Part shown: positions 1-6,389 of the stretch, in pieces
Position numbering within the stretch: the stretch's first letter is position 1
How the letters are laid out: every line of letters begins with the position of its first letter
DNA from: Flavobacteriaceae bacterium
GTDB lineage: Bacteria; Bacteroidota; Bacteroidia; Flavobacteriales; Flavobacteriaceae
DNA length: 7,980 nucleotides
Reading direction: 5' to 3'
Assembly (NCBI GenBank): GCA_029238555.1
Contig: JAQWFV010000052.1
Location: 1-7,980, forward strand
Translations under genes and position numbers: made by a program
Notes under the pieces: model-generated
The model's input: only the letters and a program-made list of their open reading frames with translations
Databases searched by the model: none
Told to the model about the DNA's origin: nothing

Positions 1-895
1 ACCAATTAATAATCCTATTCTTTGTGCCAAAATTCACCGTAGTAAACAATTGATGAATGGCCCAGGTATTTTTCATATCTCCTTGTTCGTTTGGAATAGG
101 GGTGTCTGCATGGTCAATGATATGAGCCAATTGAAATACGATACTCAGTATTAATCCAGCCACATAATGCATCACAAAAAATCCCAAAAGCACTTTATAC
201 CAAGCAATTTCTGTAAAAATTATTGGGATGGCAATCCAAATGGCGATATACATGATTTTGGTAACCAATAATTTGGTCCAGTTAATCACTGGGTTAGGGA
301 ACTTGCCGTAAGAGAGTTTTCTTTTGGTGTACCGGTACATTTGTTGGAAGTCCGTAGTAATGGCCCAGTTAAAAGTCAATAATCCGTATAATAATACGGA
401 GTATAAATGTTGAAATTTATGGTACTTTTTCCAATCTGCATGTTTTGAAAAACGAAGAATTCTTCCCGCGTCTAAATCTTCGTCATGTTCTGGAATGTTG
501 GTGTAAGTGTGGTGTAGTACATTGTGTTGTACCTGCCAATTGTACACATTTCCAGCGAGAATGTAAATGCTGCTCCCCATGAGTTTATTGACCCATTTTT
601 TATTGGAGTAGGCGCCGTGATTTCCGTCATGCATGACATTCATCCCTACACCAGCCATACCAACACCCATCACTATGGTCAACAGAAAGTTAGCCCAGTT
701 TGGTAGGTTAAGCGTGAGGATTAAAAAGTAAGGCGCTAGGAAAATGGTAAACATGACAAGTGTCTTAAGATGCAATGCCCAATTTCCTGTTTTTTGTAAA
801 TTGTTTTCTTTAAAGTAACTATTAACTCTTTGGTTCAGTGTTTTAAAGAACTGTCCCGGATCTTTTCTGGAGAATTTTACTTGGGGCTTTTTCAT
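1..895 (-). CDS. Membrane fatty acid (acyl-CoA/acyl-lipid) desaturase, 3' end cut by window edge
   Basis: Reading the minus strand from the ATG at 895-893 gives 298 uninterrupted codons up to the window edge. The protein is a di-iron integral membrane desaturase of the FA_desaturase family (COG3239 type, related to front-end/linoleoyl-CoA desaturases), which puts a double bond into a fatty acyl chain in the cytoplasmic membrane. Visible motifs are histidine box 1 HDGNH (residues 89-93), box 2 HNVLHH (124-129), and HQLFTTVNFG (281-290), a stretch that in this family lies shortly before box 3. The sequence breaks off at INW (296-298), where relatives continue into a QxxHH box, so the third iron-ligand set lies outside the window. 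Hydrophobic segments occur at about 46-64, 68-88, 163-178, 214-230 and 236-258. Relatives are roughly 350-370 residues long, so perhaps 60 residues are missing. The gene is divergent from rsmG. The exact regiospecificity cannot be read from the sequence. Confidence 0.93.
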   Translation of the reverse strand, partial: MKKPQVKFSRKDPGQFFKTLNQRVNSYFKENNLQKTGNWALHLKTLVMFTIFLAPYFLILTLNLPNWANFLLTIVMGVGMAGVGMNVMHDGNHGAYSNKKWVNKLMGSSIYILAGNVYNWQVQHNVLHHTYTNIPEHDEDLDAGRILRFSKHADWKKYHKFQHLYSVLLYGLLTFNWAITTDFQQMYRYTKRKLSYGKFPNPVINWTKLLVTKIMYIAIWIAIPIIFTEIAWYKVLLGFFVMHYVAGLILSIVFQLAHIIDHADTPIPNEQGDMKNTWAIHQLFTTVNFGTKNRIINW

Positions 896-912
896 AAAAA
901 AATATTAAGTGG

Positions 913-920
913 TAAATATA
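913..920 (-). promoter_or_regulatory. Possible -7 element of the desaturase gene
   Basis: The minus strand reads TATATTTA here, one base off the Bacteroidota -7 consensus TAnnTTTG. It lies 17 nt upstream of the desaturase start codon. I see no convincing TTTG-like -33 element at the expected 17-23 bp spacing, so this is a weak call. It would give a very short leader. Confidence 0.22.
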
Positions 921-940
921 CACTAAAGCGATTGGAAGCT

Positions 941-975
941 TTTGCTTTAAATCATAAAAAAATGTTGTTTTTTTG
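941..975 (+). promoter_or_regulatory. Possible promoter of the rsmG-cysE-cysM operon
   Basis: A TTTG at 941-944 could serve as the -33 element. A TTTTTTTG at 968-975, one mismatch from TAnnTTTG, could serve as the -7 element, with a 23-bp spacer at the long end of the reported range. It lies 15 nt before the rsmG ATG at 991, so the leader would be short. The match is modest and sits in a T-rich tract, so it could be chance. It is the only candidate in the 95-bp divergent gap and would serve all three downstream genes. Confidence 0.28.
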
Positions 976-990
976 CATAAAATATACCCC

Positions 991-1626
991 ATGACGGCTC
1001 AATTAATTTTTGATTATTTTCCAAATCTAACCCAACAGCAACAGGATCAATTCATAGCACTAGAAGCCTTGTATCAGGATTGGAACCTAAAAATTAACGT
1101 AGTCTCCAGAAAAGATATTGAAGAGCTTTATCTGAGGCATGTGCTACATTCTTTAGCTATTGCAAAATTTATTTCATTTAATCCAGGCGCCCACATTCTA
1201 GATGTAGGCACCGGAGGTGGATTCCCAGGCATACCCCTGGCTATTTTATTTCCTGAAACCCACTTCACCTTAGTGGACGCTATTGGAAAAAAAATTAAAG
1301 TAGTAGAAGAGGTAGTAGCTGGTTTAGGCTTAGAAAATGTCATTGCCAAACACCAACGGGTAGAGGAAGACAAGCAACAATACGATTTTGTGGTGAGTAG
1401 GGCGGTAGCTGCCATGCCCACTTTTATGCGGTGGATTAAGGGCCGCATTAAGAAAGTTTCTGAGCATCCTATTAAAAACGGGGTGTTGTACTTGAAAGGA
1501 GGAGATCTCTCTGAAGAGTTGCAAGACTATAGAACCGTTCAGATATATTCTTTAATGGATTATTATAAAGAGGACTTTTTTGAGACCAAAAAATTGGTGT
1601 ACCTGCCCCAAAAATTCAAAGGTTAA
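991..1626 (+). CDS. rsmG: 16S rRNA (guanine527-N7)-methyltransferase RsmG
   Basis: RsmG (formerly GidB) uses S-adenosylmethionine to methylate N7 of G527 in 16S rRNA of the small ribosomal subunit, in the cytoplasm. The 211-residue product matches the family's usual length. Diagnostic motifs are INVVSRKD (35-42), RHVLHSL (49-55), the SAM-binding glycine loop DVGTGGGFPG (71-80) followed by IPLA, the acidic strand end LVDAIGKK (94-101), VVSRAV (134-139) and LKGGDL (168-173). I chose the ATG at 991. An in-frame TTG at 973 would add six residues, but it falls inside the candidate promoter, and relatives start close to the sequence ahead of FDYFPNL. No Shine-Dalgarno sequence is visible, as is usual in Bacteroidota. 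The gene ends 3 nt before cysE and so probably heads an operon with cysE and cysM. Loss of RsmG gives low-level streptomycin resistance in several bacteria (known for the family, not shown here). Confidence 0.97.
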   Translation: MTAQLIFDYFPNLTQQQQDQFIALEALYQDWNLKINVVSRKDIEELYLRHVLHSLAIAKFISFNPGAHILDVGTGGGFPGIPLAILFPETHFTLVDAIGKKIKVVEEVVAGLGLENVIAKHQRVEEDKQQYDFVVSRAVAAMPTFMRWIKGRIKKVSEHPIKNGVLYLKGGDLSEELQDYRTVQIYSLMDYYKEDFFETKKLVYLPQKFKG

Positions 1627-1629
1627 GTC

Positions 1630-2421
1630 ATGATAAATCAGAAAGTATTGGCAGATGCTATAAACGCCTACAAGAAAGAAATCCCTTTACCTTTAAAGCT
1701 AAAGGAAGTAGCAGAAGATTTTACAGACCTTTTATTCAAAGTCTTGTTTGACACTCAAACAGATGCTTTAGAAGGCATACAAACCATACACGACCACTTT
1801 GAGGAGATGGTCGCATTGGCTTGTTGGAAGCCTGAAGCCAACTGCCAAAGTATTTGTGAGGCGTATCTGTCAGACTTACCATTTATTTTAGAAAAACTTC
1901 ACAAAGATGCTGAGGCAATTCTTGCAGGTGATCCTGCTTCAAGGACCCTTGAAGAAGTTTATTTGTCTTATCCAGGATTTTATGCAGTAGCGATCTATAG
2001 ATTGGCACATGCTTTGCATAAATTTAATTTTCCATTGGTACCTAGACTCATGACAGAATATGTGCATAGTAAAACAGGCATAGACATTCATCCAGGCGCA
2101 AGTATTGGTGATTCCTTTTGTATTGATCATGGAACAGGTATTGTTATTGGAGAAACCGCTGTGATTAAAAATAAGGTTAAAATATACCAGGGGGTGACTT
2201 TAGGGGCGTTGTCTGTAAAGAAAGAGATGGCTAAAATAAAGCGACATCCGACTATAGAGGATCAGGTCACTATCTACGCCAACGCTACTATATTGGGCGG
2301 TAAGACAGTTATTGGCGCCCAGTCTATTATTGGTGGGAATACATGGATTACGACTTCCATTCCTGAAAATTCATCTGTATTTCACACTCCAGAAATAAAA
2401 ATAAAAAACAATGCCACATAA
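1630..2421 (+). CDS. cysE: Serine O-acetyltransferase (hexapeptide-repeat family)
   Basis: This enzyme transfers acetyl from acetyl-CoA to L-serine, giving O-acetylserine, the first step of cysteine synthesis. The C-terminal part (about 145-245) is a left-handed beta-helix of hexapeptide repeats. Motifs TGIDIHPGASIG (149-160), IDHGTGIVIGETAVI (165-179), YQGVTLGAL (186-194) and RHPTIED (205-211) are those of serine acetyltransferases. By alignment to E. coli CysE, Asp152 and His167 correspond to the catalytic Asp143/His158 pair (same 15-residue spacing), and His206 to His193. The N-terminal ~110 residues are helical-looking and do not obviously resemble the E. coli N-terminal domain, whereas YLSYPGFYAVAIYRLAHAL (111-129) is typical. 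Length (263) is usual for the family. The C-terminus ends KIKNNAT and lacks the terminal isoleucine that docks into CysK. It starts 3 nt after rsmG and overlaps cysM by 11 nt, which suggests translational coupling. Family members are feedback-inhibited by cysteine. Confidence 0.95.
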   Translation: MINQKVLADAINAYKKEIPLPLKLKEVAEDFTDLLFKVLFDTQTDALEGIQTIHDHFEEMVALACWKPEANCQSICEAYLSDLPFILEKLHKDAEAILAGDPASRTLEEVYLSYPGFYAVAIYRLAHALHKFNFPLVPRLMTEYVHSKTGIDIHPGASIGDSFCIDHGTGIVIGETAVIKNKVKIYQGVTLGALSVKKEMAKIKRHPTIEDQVTIYANATILGGKTVIGAQSIIGGNTWITTSIPENSSVFHTPEIKIKNNAT

Positions 2422-3292
2422 GCTTCAATCCCTTGTAGGTAATACCCCTTTAGTATTGTCTTCTGTGTTAAATACCAATCCAGGGGTACAACTCCTTTTT
2501 AAATTAGAAGGTCAGAATCCTGGAGGTAGTGTAAAAGACAGGGCTGCCCTTAATATGATTTCCAATGCCTTGGAGCGTGGGGAAATTAATGAGGAAACCC
2601 CGCTCATTGAGGCTACTAGTGGTAATACTGGAATTGCACTGGCTATGATAGCGTCGGTTTACGGATTAAACATTGAACTGGTCATGCCGGAAAATTCTAC
2701 TATTGAAAGGGTTCAGACCATGAGAGCTTATGGGGCTAAGGTTACACTTACACCAGAAGCTATAGGCATAGAGGGGGCTAGGGATTATGCAGAAAATAAA
2801 GTCCTACACGAGGGATATTATTCTTTTAATCAATTTTCAAATCCGGACAATTGGAAAGCCCATTATAAATCTACGGGTCCTGAGATATGGAGAGACACTC
2901 AGGGAAAAGTGACTCATTTTGTGTCTTCTATGGGCACTACAGGAACTATCATGGGAACTTCTACCTATCTAAAAGAGCAACATAGTGGTATTCAAATTGT
3001 GGGTGTTCAACCTGAAGAGGGTACTCGAATTCCTGGTATTCGAAAATGGCCAGAAGAATACCTCCCCAAAATTTTTAACCCGTCCAAAGTAGACCGTATT
3101 GTTGAAGTAAACCAGCAAGAGGCAGAGAGGCACACTAAGCTGTTGGCTCAAAAAGAAGGCGTGTTTGCTGGTATGAGTTCAGGAGGCGCTGTAAGTGCCG
3201 CCTTAAAAATCTGTAACGAGTTAGAAGAAGGCGTAGTAGTCGTGATTATTTGTGATCGCGGAGACCGCTACCTTTCTTCGGGTTTATTCTAA
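2411..3292 (+). CDS. cysM: Cysteine synthase B (O-acetylserine sulfhydrylase, CysM type)
   Basis: This PLP enzyme replaces the acetyl group of O-acetylserine with sulfide, or in CysM enzymes also thiosulfate (giving S-sulfocysteine), and so completes cysteine synthesis. The 293-residue product shows the fold-type II layout: LVGNTPLV near the start (8-15), GGSVKDRAA with the PLP Schiff-base lysine at Lys42, the substrate loop TSGNTG (69-74), NPDNWKAHY (144-152), the phosphate-binding loop GTTGT (175-179), and SSGGAV near 256-261. CysM rather than CysK is indicated by RIPGIRKWPEEYLP (206-219) and by the C-terminal CDRGDRYLSSG (281-291), both close to E. coli CysM. The protein stops right after this motif, about ten residues shorter at the C-terminus than E. 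coli CysM. The ATG at 2411 lies inside the end of cysE in another frame, preceded by an A-rich stretch rather than a Shine-Dalgarno sequence. A strong terminator hairpin starts at the base after the stop codon. Confidence 0.96.
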   Translation: MPHKLQSLVGNTPLVLSSVLNTNPGVQLLFKLEGQNPGGSVKDRAALNMISNALERGEINEETPLIEATSGNTGIALAMIASVYGLNIELVMPENSTIERVQTMRAYGAKVTLTPEAIGIEGARDYAENKVLHEGYYSFNQFSNPDNWKAHYKSTGPEIWRDTQGKVTHFVSSMGTTGTIMGTSTYLKEQHSGIQIVGVQPEEGTRIPGIRKWPEEYLPKIFNPSKVDRIVEVNQQEAERHTKLLAQKEGVFAGMSSGGAVSAALKICNELEEGVVVVIICDRGDRYLSSGLF

Positions 3293-3349
3293 AAAATACT
3301 ATTAAAAAAAAGGCCTCCCATCGGGAGGCCTTTTTTTTAATAGTATTTT
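3293..3349. terminator. Bidirectional Rho-independent terminator, 27-bp perfect hairpin
   Basis: The two arms, 3293-3319 and 3323-3349, are perfect reverse complements around a 3-nt loop (ATC at 3320-3322). The core is the GC-rich 8-bp stem GGCCTCCC/GGGAGGCC, flanked by A8 on the left and T8 on the right, then by a further 11 perfectly paired AT-rich bases. Read on either strand this gives a GC hairpin followed by a U8 tract, so it should stop both the cysM transcript (plus) and the pruA transcript (minus). It occupies 57 of the 61 bases between the two convergent stop codons. Confidence 0.96.
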
Positions 3350-3353
3350 ACCA

Positions 3354-4988
3354 CTAAGATTCTCCTAAAAACGGATATCTGTAATCTACGGGTGTTACAA
3401 AAGTCTCTTTGATCAGTCTCGGAGATACCCAACGCAATAAGTTCTGAGCAGAACCTGCTTTGTCATTGGTTCCGGAAGCCCTTGCACCGCCAAAAGGTTG
3501 TTGGCCTACCACGGCTCCAGTGGGCTTGTCATTGATGTAAAAGTTACCGGCGCAATTTTGTAAGGCCTCTGTAGCCTGAGTAATGGCGTAACGATCTCTA
3601 GAAATGACTGCACCTGTAAGTGCGTACTCAGAGGTTGCATCTACTAATTTTAAAGTGTCTTCCCAAGCCGCGTCTTCATAAACATATACCGTAAGAACAG
3701 GCCCAAAAAGCTCTGTTTCCATAGTTTTATAATGAGGGTTGGTGGTCAGTATCACGGTGGGGGAGATAAAGTATCCTTTGGATTTGTCGTAGTCTCCTCC
3801 AATGATCACTTGTGCGTCGGCGTCAACCTTGGCCTGATCAATATAAGCCGCTAATTTGTCAAAAGATCCTTCGTGAATAACCGCTGTAACAAAGTTACTC
3901 ATGTCTTCTGGAGAACCTGGTGTTTTCATGCTGGCTACATCTTTTTTCACTAGGTCTAAGACCTCTTGGGCAATAGACTTTGGTAGATAGGTTCTAGAGG
4001 CGGCACTACATTTTTGTCCCTGAAATTCAAAAGCGCCTCTGACCATAGCGGTAGCTACTTGCTGAGGGTTGGCTGAGGCGTGAGCAACAATAAAGTCTTT
4101 TCCTCCAGTTTCTCCCACGATTCTTGGGTAGGTTTTATAAGTGTCTATTTGGTTTCCTATTTGCTTCCAGAGTGCTTTGAAAACAGTAGTAGATCCGGTG
4201 AAGTGTAAGCCAGAAAAGTCTGGACTTGCCAATACGGTGTTAGACACCATTACTGGGTCTCCAAAAACTACATTAATCACTCCTGCAGGAAGTCCTGCTT
4301 CCGCAAACACATCCATGATTACTTTGGCAGAGAATATCTGGCTGTCTGAGGGTTTCCATACCACTACATTCCCCATCATGGCAGCACTTGCAGGAAGGTT
4401 CCCGGCAATGGCAGTAAAATTAAAGGGTGTAATGGCGTACACAAAACCTTCAAGAGGTCTGTATTCCACACGGTTCCAAATACCTTCTGCAGATTCTGGT
4501 TGCTGCTCAAAGATCTCTTGCATATAAGATACATTGAATCTCAAGAAGTCTATAAACTCACAAGCAGCATCTATTTCTGCTTGGTGAATGGTTTTTGATT
4601 GTGCCATCATGGTGGCAGCGTTAATTTTAGCTCTGTAAGGACCAGCGATTAACTCAGCAGCTTTTAAAAAAATAGCAGCTCTTTGTTCCCATGGCATAGC
4701 AGCCCACTTAGTTCTCGCTTCAAGCGCAGTATCTATGGCTTCTTGCACATGTTTTTGTGTTCCCACATGGTACTGACCTACTATGTGTTTGTGGTCGTGT
4801 GGAGGCGTCATGTTTCTGGTATTTCCGGTAGAAACATCTTTACCGTTAATGTACATAGGAACATCTACGGTACCGTTGTAATATGATTTGTATTGTGCTA
4901 GAACTGCTTCGCGTTCTGGACTGCCAGGAGCGTATGATTTAATTGGTTCATTGTAGGCAACTGGTACTTGAAAAAAGCCTTTTCCCAT
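3354..4988 (-). CDS. pruA: L-glutamate gamma-semialdehyde dehydrogenase (1-pyrroline-5-carboxylate dehydrogenase)
   Basis: This enzyme oxidises L-glutamate 5-semialdehyde (the open form of pyrroline-5-carboxylate) to glutamate with NAD+, the second step of proline degradation. The 544-residue product has the length of the stand-alone ALDH4A1/PruA type and carries no proline dehydrogenase domain, so it is not a PutA fusion. Motifs seen: TPFNF (187-191, oxyanion Asn190), VVWKPSD (209-215), the nucleotide-binding FTGST (263-267), GETGGKD (292-298) with the general-base Glu293, FQGQKCSAASR (322-332) with the catalytic Cys327, ELFGPVL (426-432), and INDKPTGAVVGQQPFGGARASG (485-506), which is characteristic of this subfamily. 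It starts with ATG at 4988-4986. It follows the T9SS plug gene on the same strand after 73 nt and has its own promoter-like site. It is convergent with cysM across a shared terminator. A separate proline dehydrogenase would have to be elsewhere in the genome. Confidence 0.97.
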   Translation of the reverse strand: MGKGFFQVPVAYNEPIKSYAPGSPEREAVLAQYKSYYNGTVDVPMYINGKDVSTGNTRNMTPPHDHKHIVGQYHVGTQKHVQEAIDTALEARTKWAAMPWEQRAAIFLKAAELIAGPYRAKINAATMMAQSKTIHQAEIDAACEFIDFLRFNVSYMQEIFEQQPESAEGIWNRVEYRPLEGFVYAITPFNFTAIAGNLPASAAMMGNVVVWKPSDSQIFSAKVIMDVFAEAGLPAGVINVVFGDPVMVSNTVLASPDFSGLHFTGSTTVFKALWKQIGNQIDTYKTYPRIVGETGGKDFIVAHASANPQQVATAMVRGAFEFQGQKCSAASRTYLPKSIAQEVLDLVKKDVASMKTPGSPEDMSNFVTAVIHEGSFDKLAAYIDQAKVDADAQVIIGGDYDKSKGYFISPTVILTTNPHYKTMETELFGPVLTVYVYEDAAWEDTLKLVDATSEYALTGAVISRDRYAITQATEALQNCAGNFYINDKPTGAVVGQQPFGGARASGTNDKAGSAQNLLRWVSPRLIKETFVTPVDYRYPFLGES

Positions 4989-5021
4989 AGTGGTAATTTT
5001 ATCTTTTAATTTATTTACTTA

Positions 5022-5052
5022 CAAAAGTACAAATAATAAAGTGCCTGTAAAA
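5022..5052 (-). promoter_or_regulatory. Promoter of pruA (Bacteroidota sigma-A type)
   Basis: On the minus strand TACTTTTG (5029-5022) fits the -7 consensus TAnnTTTG exactly. A TTTT (5052-5049), one base off TTTG, lies 19 bp upstream at the expected -33 spacing. Transcription would begin around 5015-5018, leaving an AT-rich leader of roughly 27-30 nt before the pruA ATG. This implies pruA can be transcribed separately from the upstream plug gene. No hairpin terminator is visible in the gap, so readthrough from upstream is also possible. Confidence 0.55.
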
Positions 5053-5061
5053 GCCCCTTCC

Positions 5062-6369
5062 TTACTGGTCTTTTATAGTACTTGAATTGCTGCTCCCTAT
5101 TCCAACCAAACGCTGGTGTTGGTCTCTGAATCCTTTAAAATATATCAGTATCTGGTATTGGTTTTCAGTGAAATGAAAATTTCCGTCTATGCTGTAATGA
5201 TCTAAGGTGTGTCCTGCTTTTTTTTCTTTTTCATAGCTGTTAATCTCAAAGGGTGCAGAAGAGAGTGCATAGCTGTAGTTGTAAAAACCTTGTTTAAACA
5301 AAATACGTGCCTGGTACACATTCTGCAAAGCATTGTAGGTCATAAGGTATTCTGGGCTAGGGGTGTAGTTGTTGAATTTTCCCAGTACGTATATATAGGT
5401 GTCCGTGTTGCCAATACTACTTGGTTTTAGGCTAAAATGCACCCAAGTGTAATCTCCCTCTCTTTCTGGGAGTATGCCTTGAAGTGTTCTGGGTATGAAA
5501 TCTCCGTTGACATCTGGAAAATAGGTGTAAGGTTTGTTGTTTCTTGGGGTGTTTGGGTATAGGTAGTGCTCGTATATGTCTTCTAAATGAACCTCTTGAA
5601 TAGCTGCAGTGGCAGCCCTCATGTCCTTGGTATCAAAATTCAGATATTCATTGCCTCCCCAGAAACTGGTCAGTTGGTCGTAATCATATACCAATACTTT
5701 ACCGTTGTTGTACAGGGGTTGAACGCCACTAATTTCCGTATCCCATTGGTAGTTTTTAAGAAGCACTACTTCCAATTCCTTTTCAGGCTGGTTTATCCCA
5801 ATATTTTGGGTGTTTAAACTGAACTCTAAGGTTTGCATGGTGTTTAGAGAGGCTAAAGACCTACTTCTTTTTACAGCGGCTTGAACTCCTACTAAGTCTT
5901 CGTAGACTAAAAATCGCCTCGAGAACTGCAGCTCGTCATAGGTATTAAAGACTTGTAGCATATAATTCCCTGACAGCTTTAGGCGTAAATTTTCATTGGG
6001 TATTTCCAAATTAAAGTGTGAATAAGGCACCAAGGTGTTGTAGCTATTTTTGTGGTCTATAATACGCTGGTTGTCCAATCCATCTAAGTACTGTGATTTT
6101 AGTAAATCTGAAGGAATCCATTGTGCAGTGCAGTGTATAATTTTAAAAAAGTAATCTTCTTCGTTGGCCTGAAGGTCGTCGAATTGTAGGCGAATGATTT
6201 CCCCAAGTCTAACAATAGGAAATTGGTCTTCTTGACCGCTTTTAAAAATAATTGTCCTCAGTGAGGCTGGAGGGCTCACTTCTTCCAATCTTTGGGCTTT
6301 TAGTGGTATGCAAAATCCTAAGAGTAGCATGGCACCCAAAAATTTAAAATGTTTAAGTAAAACAGGCAT
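5062..6369 (-). CDS. Type IX secretion system plug protein (DUF5103 family)
   Basis: The 435-residue product looks like a DUF5103 protein, the family that includes the Plug subunit found closing the SprA translocon of the T9SS in Flavobacterium johnsoniae (established knowledge). The N-terminus is a signal peptide: basic residues at K6 and K9, hydrophobic core about 10-22, and likely cleavage after LKA (residue 25), leaving Gln26 first. Cys20 is preceded by LLGF, which is not a proper lipobox, so a lipoprotein is unlikely. Family-typical stretches are HCTAQWIPSDLLKSQYLDG (79-97), YSHFNLEIPN (116-125), SGNYMLQVF (133-141), FWGGNEYLNFDTKDMR (236-251) and YFPDVNGDFIPR (283-294). The rest looks beta-rich, as expected for tandem Ig-like domains. 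Residues about 326-368 resemble an early-set/CBM48-like module (see findings). It is divergent from nqrA and lies upstream of pruA. Whether this copy is the SprA plug itself or a paralogue cannot be decided from the sequence. Confidence 0.88.
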   Translation of the reverse strand: MPVLLKHFKFLGAMLLLGFCIPLKAQRLEEVSPPASLRTIIFKSGQEDQFPIVRLGEIIRLQFDDLQANEEDYFFKIIHCTAQWIPSDLLKSQYLDGLDNQRIIDHKNSYNTLVPYSHFNLEIPNENLRLKLSGNYMLQVFNTYDELQFSRRFLVYEDLVGVQAAVKRSRSLASLNTMQTLEFSLNTQNIGINQPEKELEVVLLKNYQWDTEISGVQPLYNNGKVLVYDYDQLTSFWGGNEYLNFDTKDMRAATAAIQEVHLEDIYEHYLYPNTPRNNKPYTYFPDVNGDFIPRTLQGILPEREGDYTWVHFSLKPSSIGNTDTYIYVLGKFNNYTPSPEYLMTYNALQNVYQARILFKQGFYNYSYALSSAPFEINSYEKEKKAGHTLDHYSIDGNFHFTENQYQILIYFKGFRDQHQRLVGIGSSNSSTIKDQ

Positions 6370-6389
6370 TTAGCGGGTATTTTATGGTC

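Noticed and set aside
524..706. 60-codon plus-strand open frame
   Set aside because: It lies wholly antisense to the desaturase, whose histidine boxes 1 and 2 are encoded in the same stretch. The predicted peptide resembles no family.
924..949. Inverted repeat TAAAGC-N14-GCTTTA in the desaturase/rsmG gap
   Set aside because: Six-base arms with a 14-nt spacer in AT-rich DNA are expected by chance. It overlaps the candidate -33 element, but nothing else supports an operator.
1128..1524. Two minus-strand open frames of 106 and 64 codons inside rsmG
   Set aside because: They are antisense shadows of a well-conserved gene. Composition is unlike a protein, and there is no promoter or leader of their own.
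4141..4886. Plus-strand open frames of 128 and 67 codons inside pruA
   Set aside because: They are antisense to conserved aldehyde dehydrogenase motifs and have no recognisable features.
5218..5231. A8 run (minus strand) in the plug gene, with a similar A8 run in rsmG at 1287-1294, considered as slippage or phase-variation sites
   Set aside because: Both runs encode ordinary lysine codons inside intact frames. Runs of this length are common in AT-rich genomes, and neither alternative frame leads to a plausible product.
5209..5817. Plus-strand open frames of 73 and 76 codons inside the T9SS plug gene
   Set aside because: They are antisense shadows. The poly-Phe start of the first is just the complement of a lysine-rich A8 tract.
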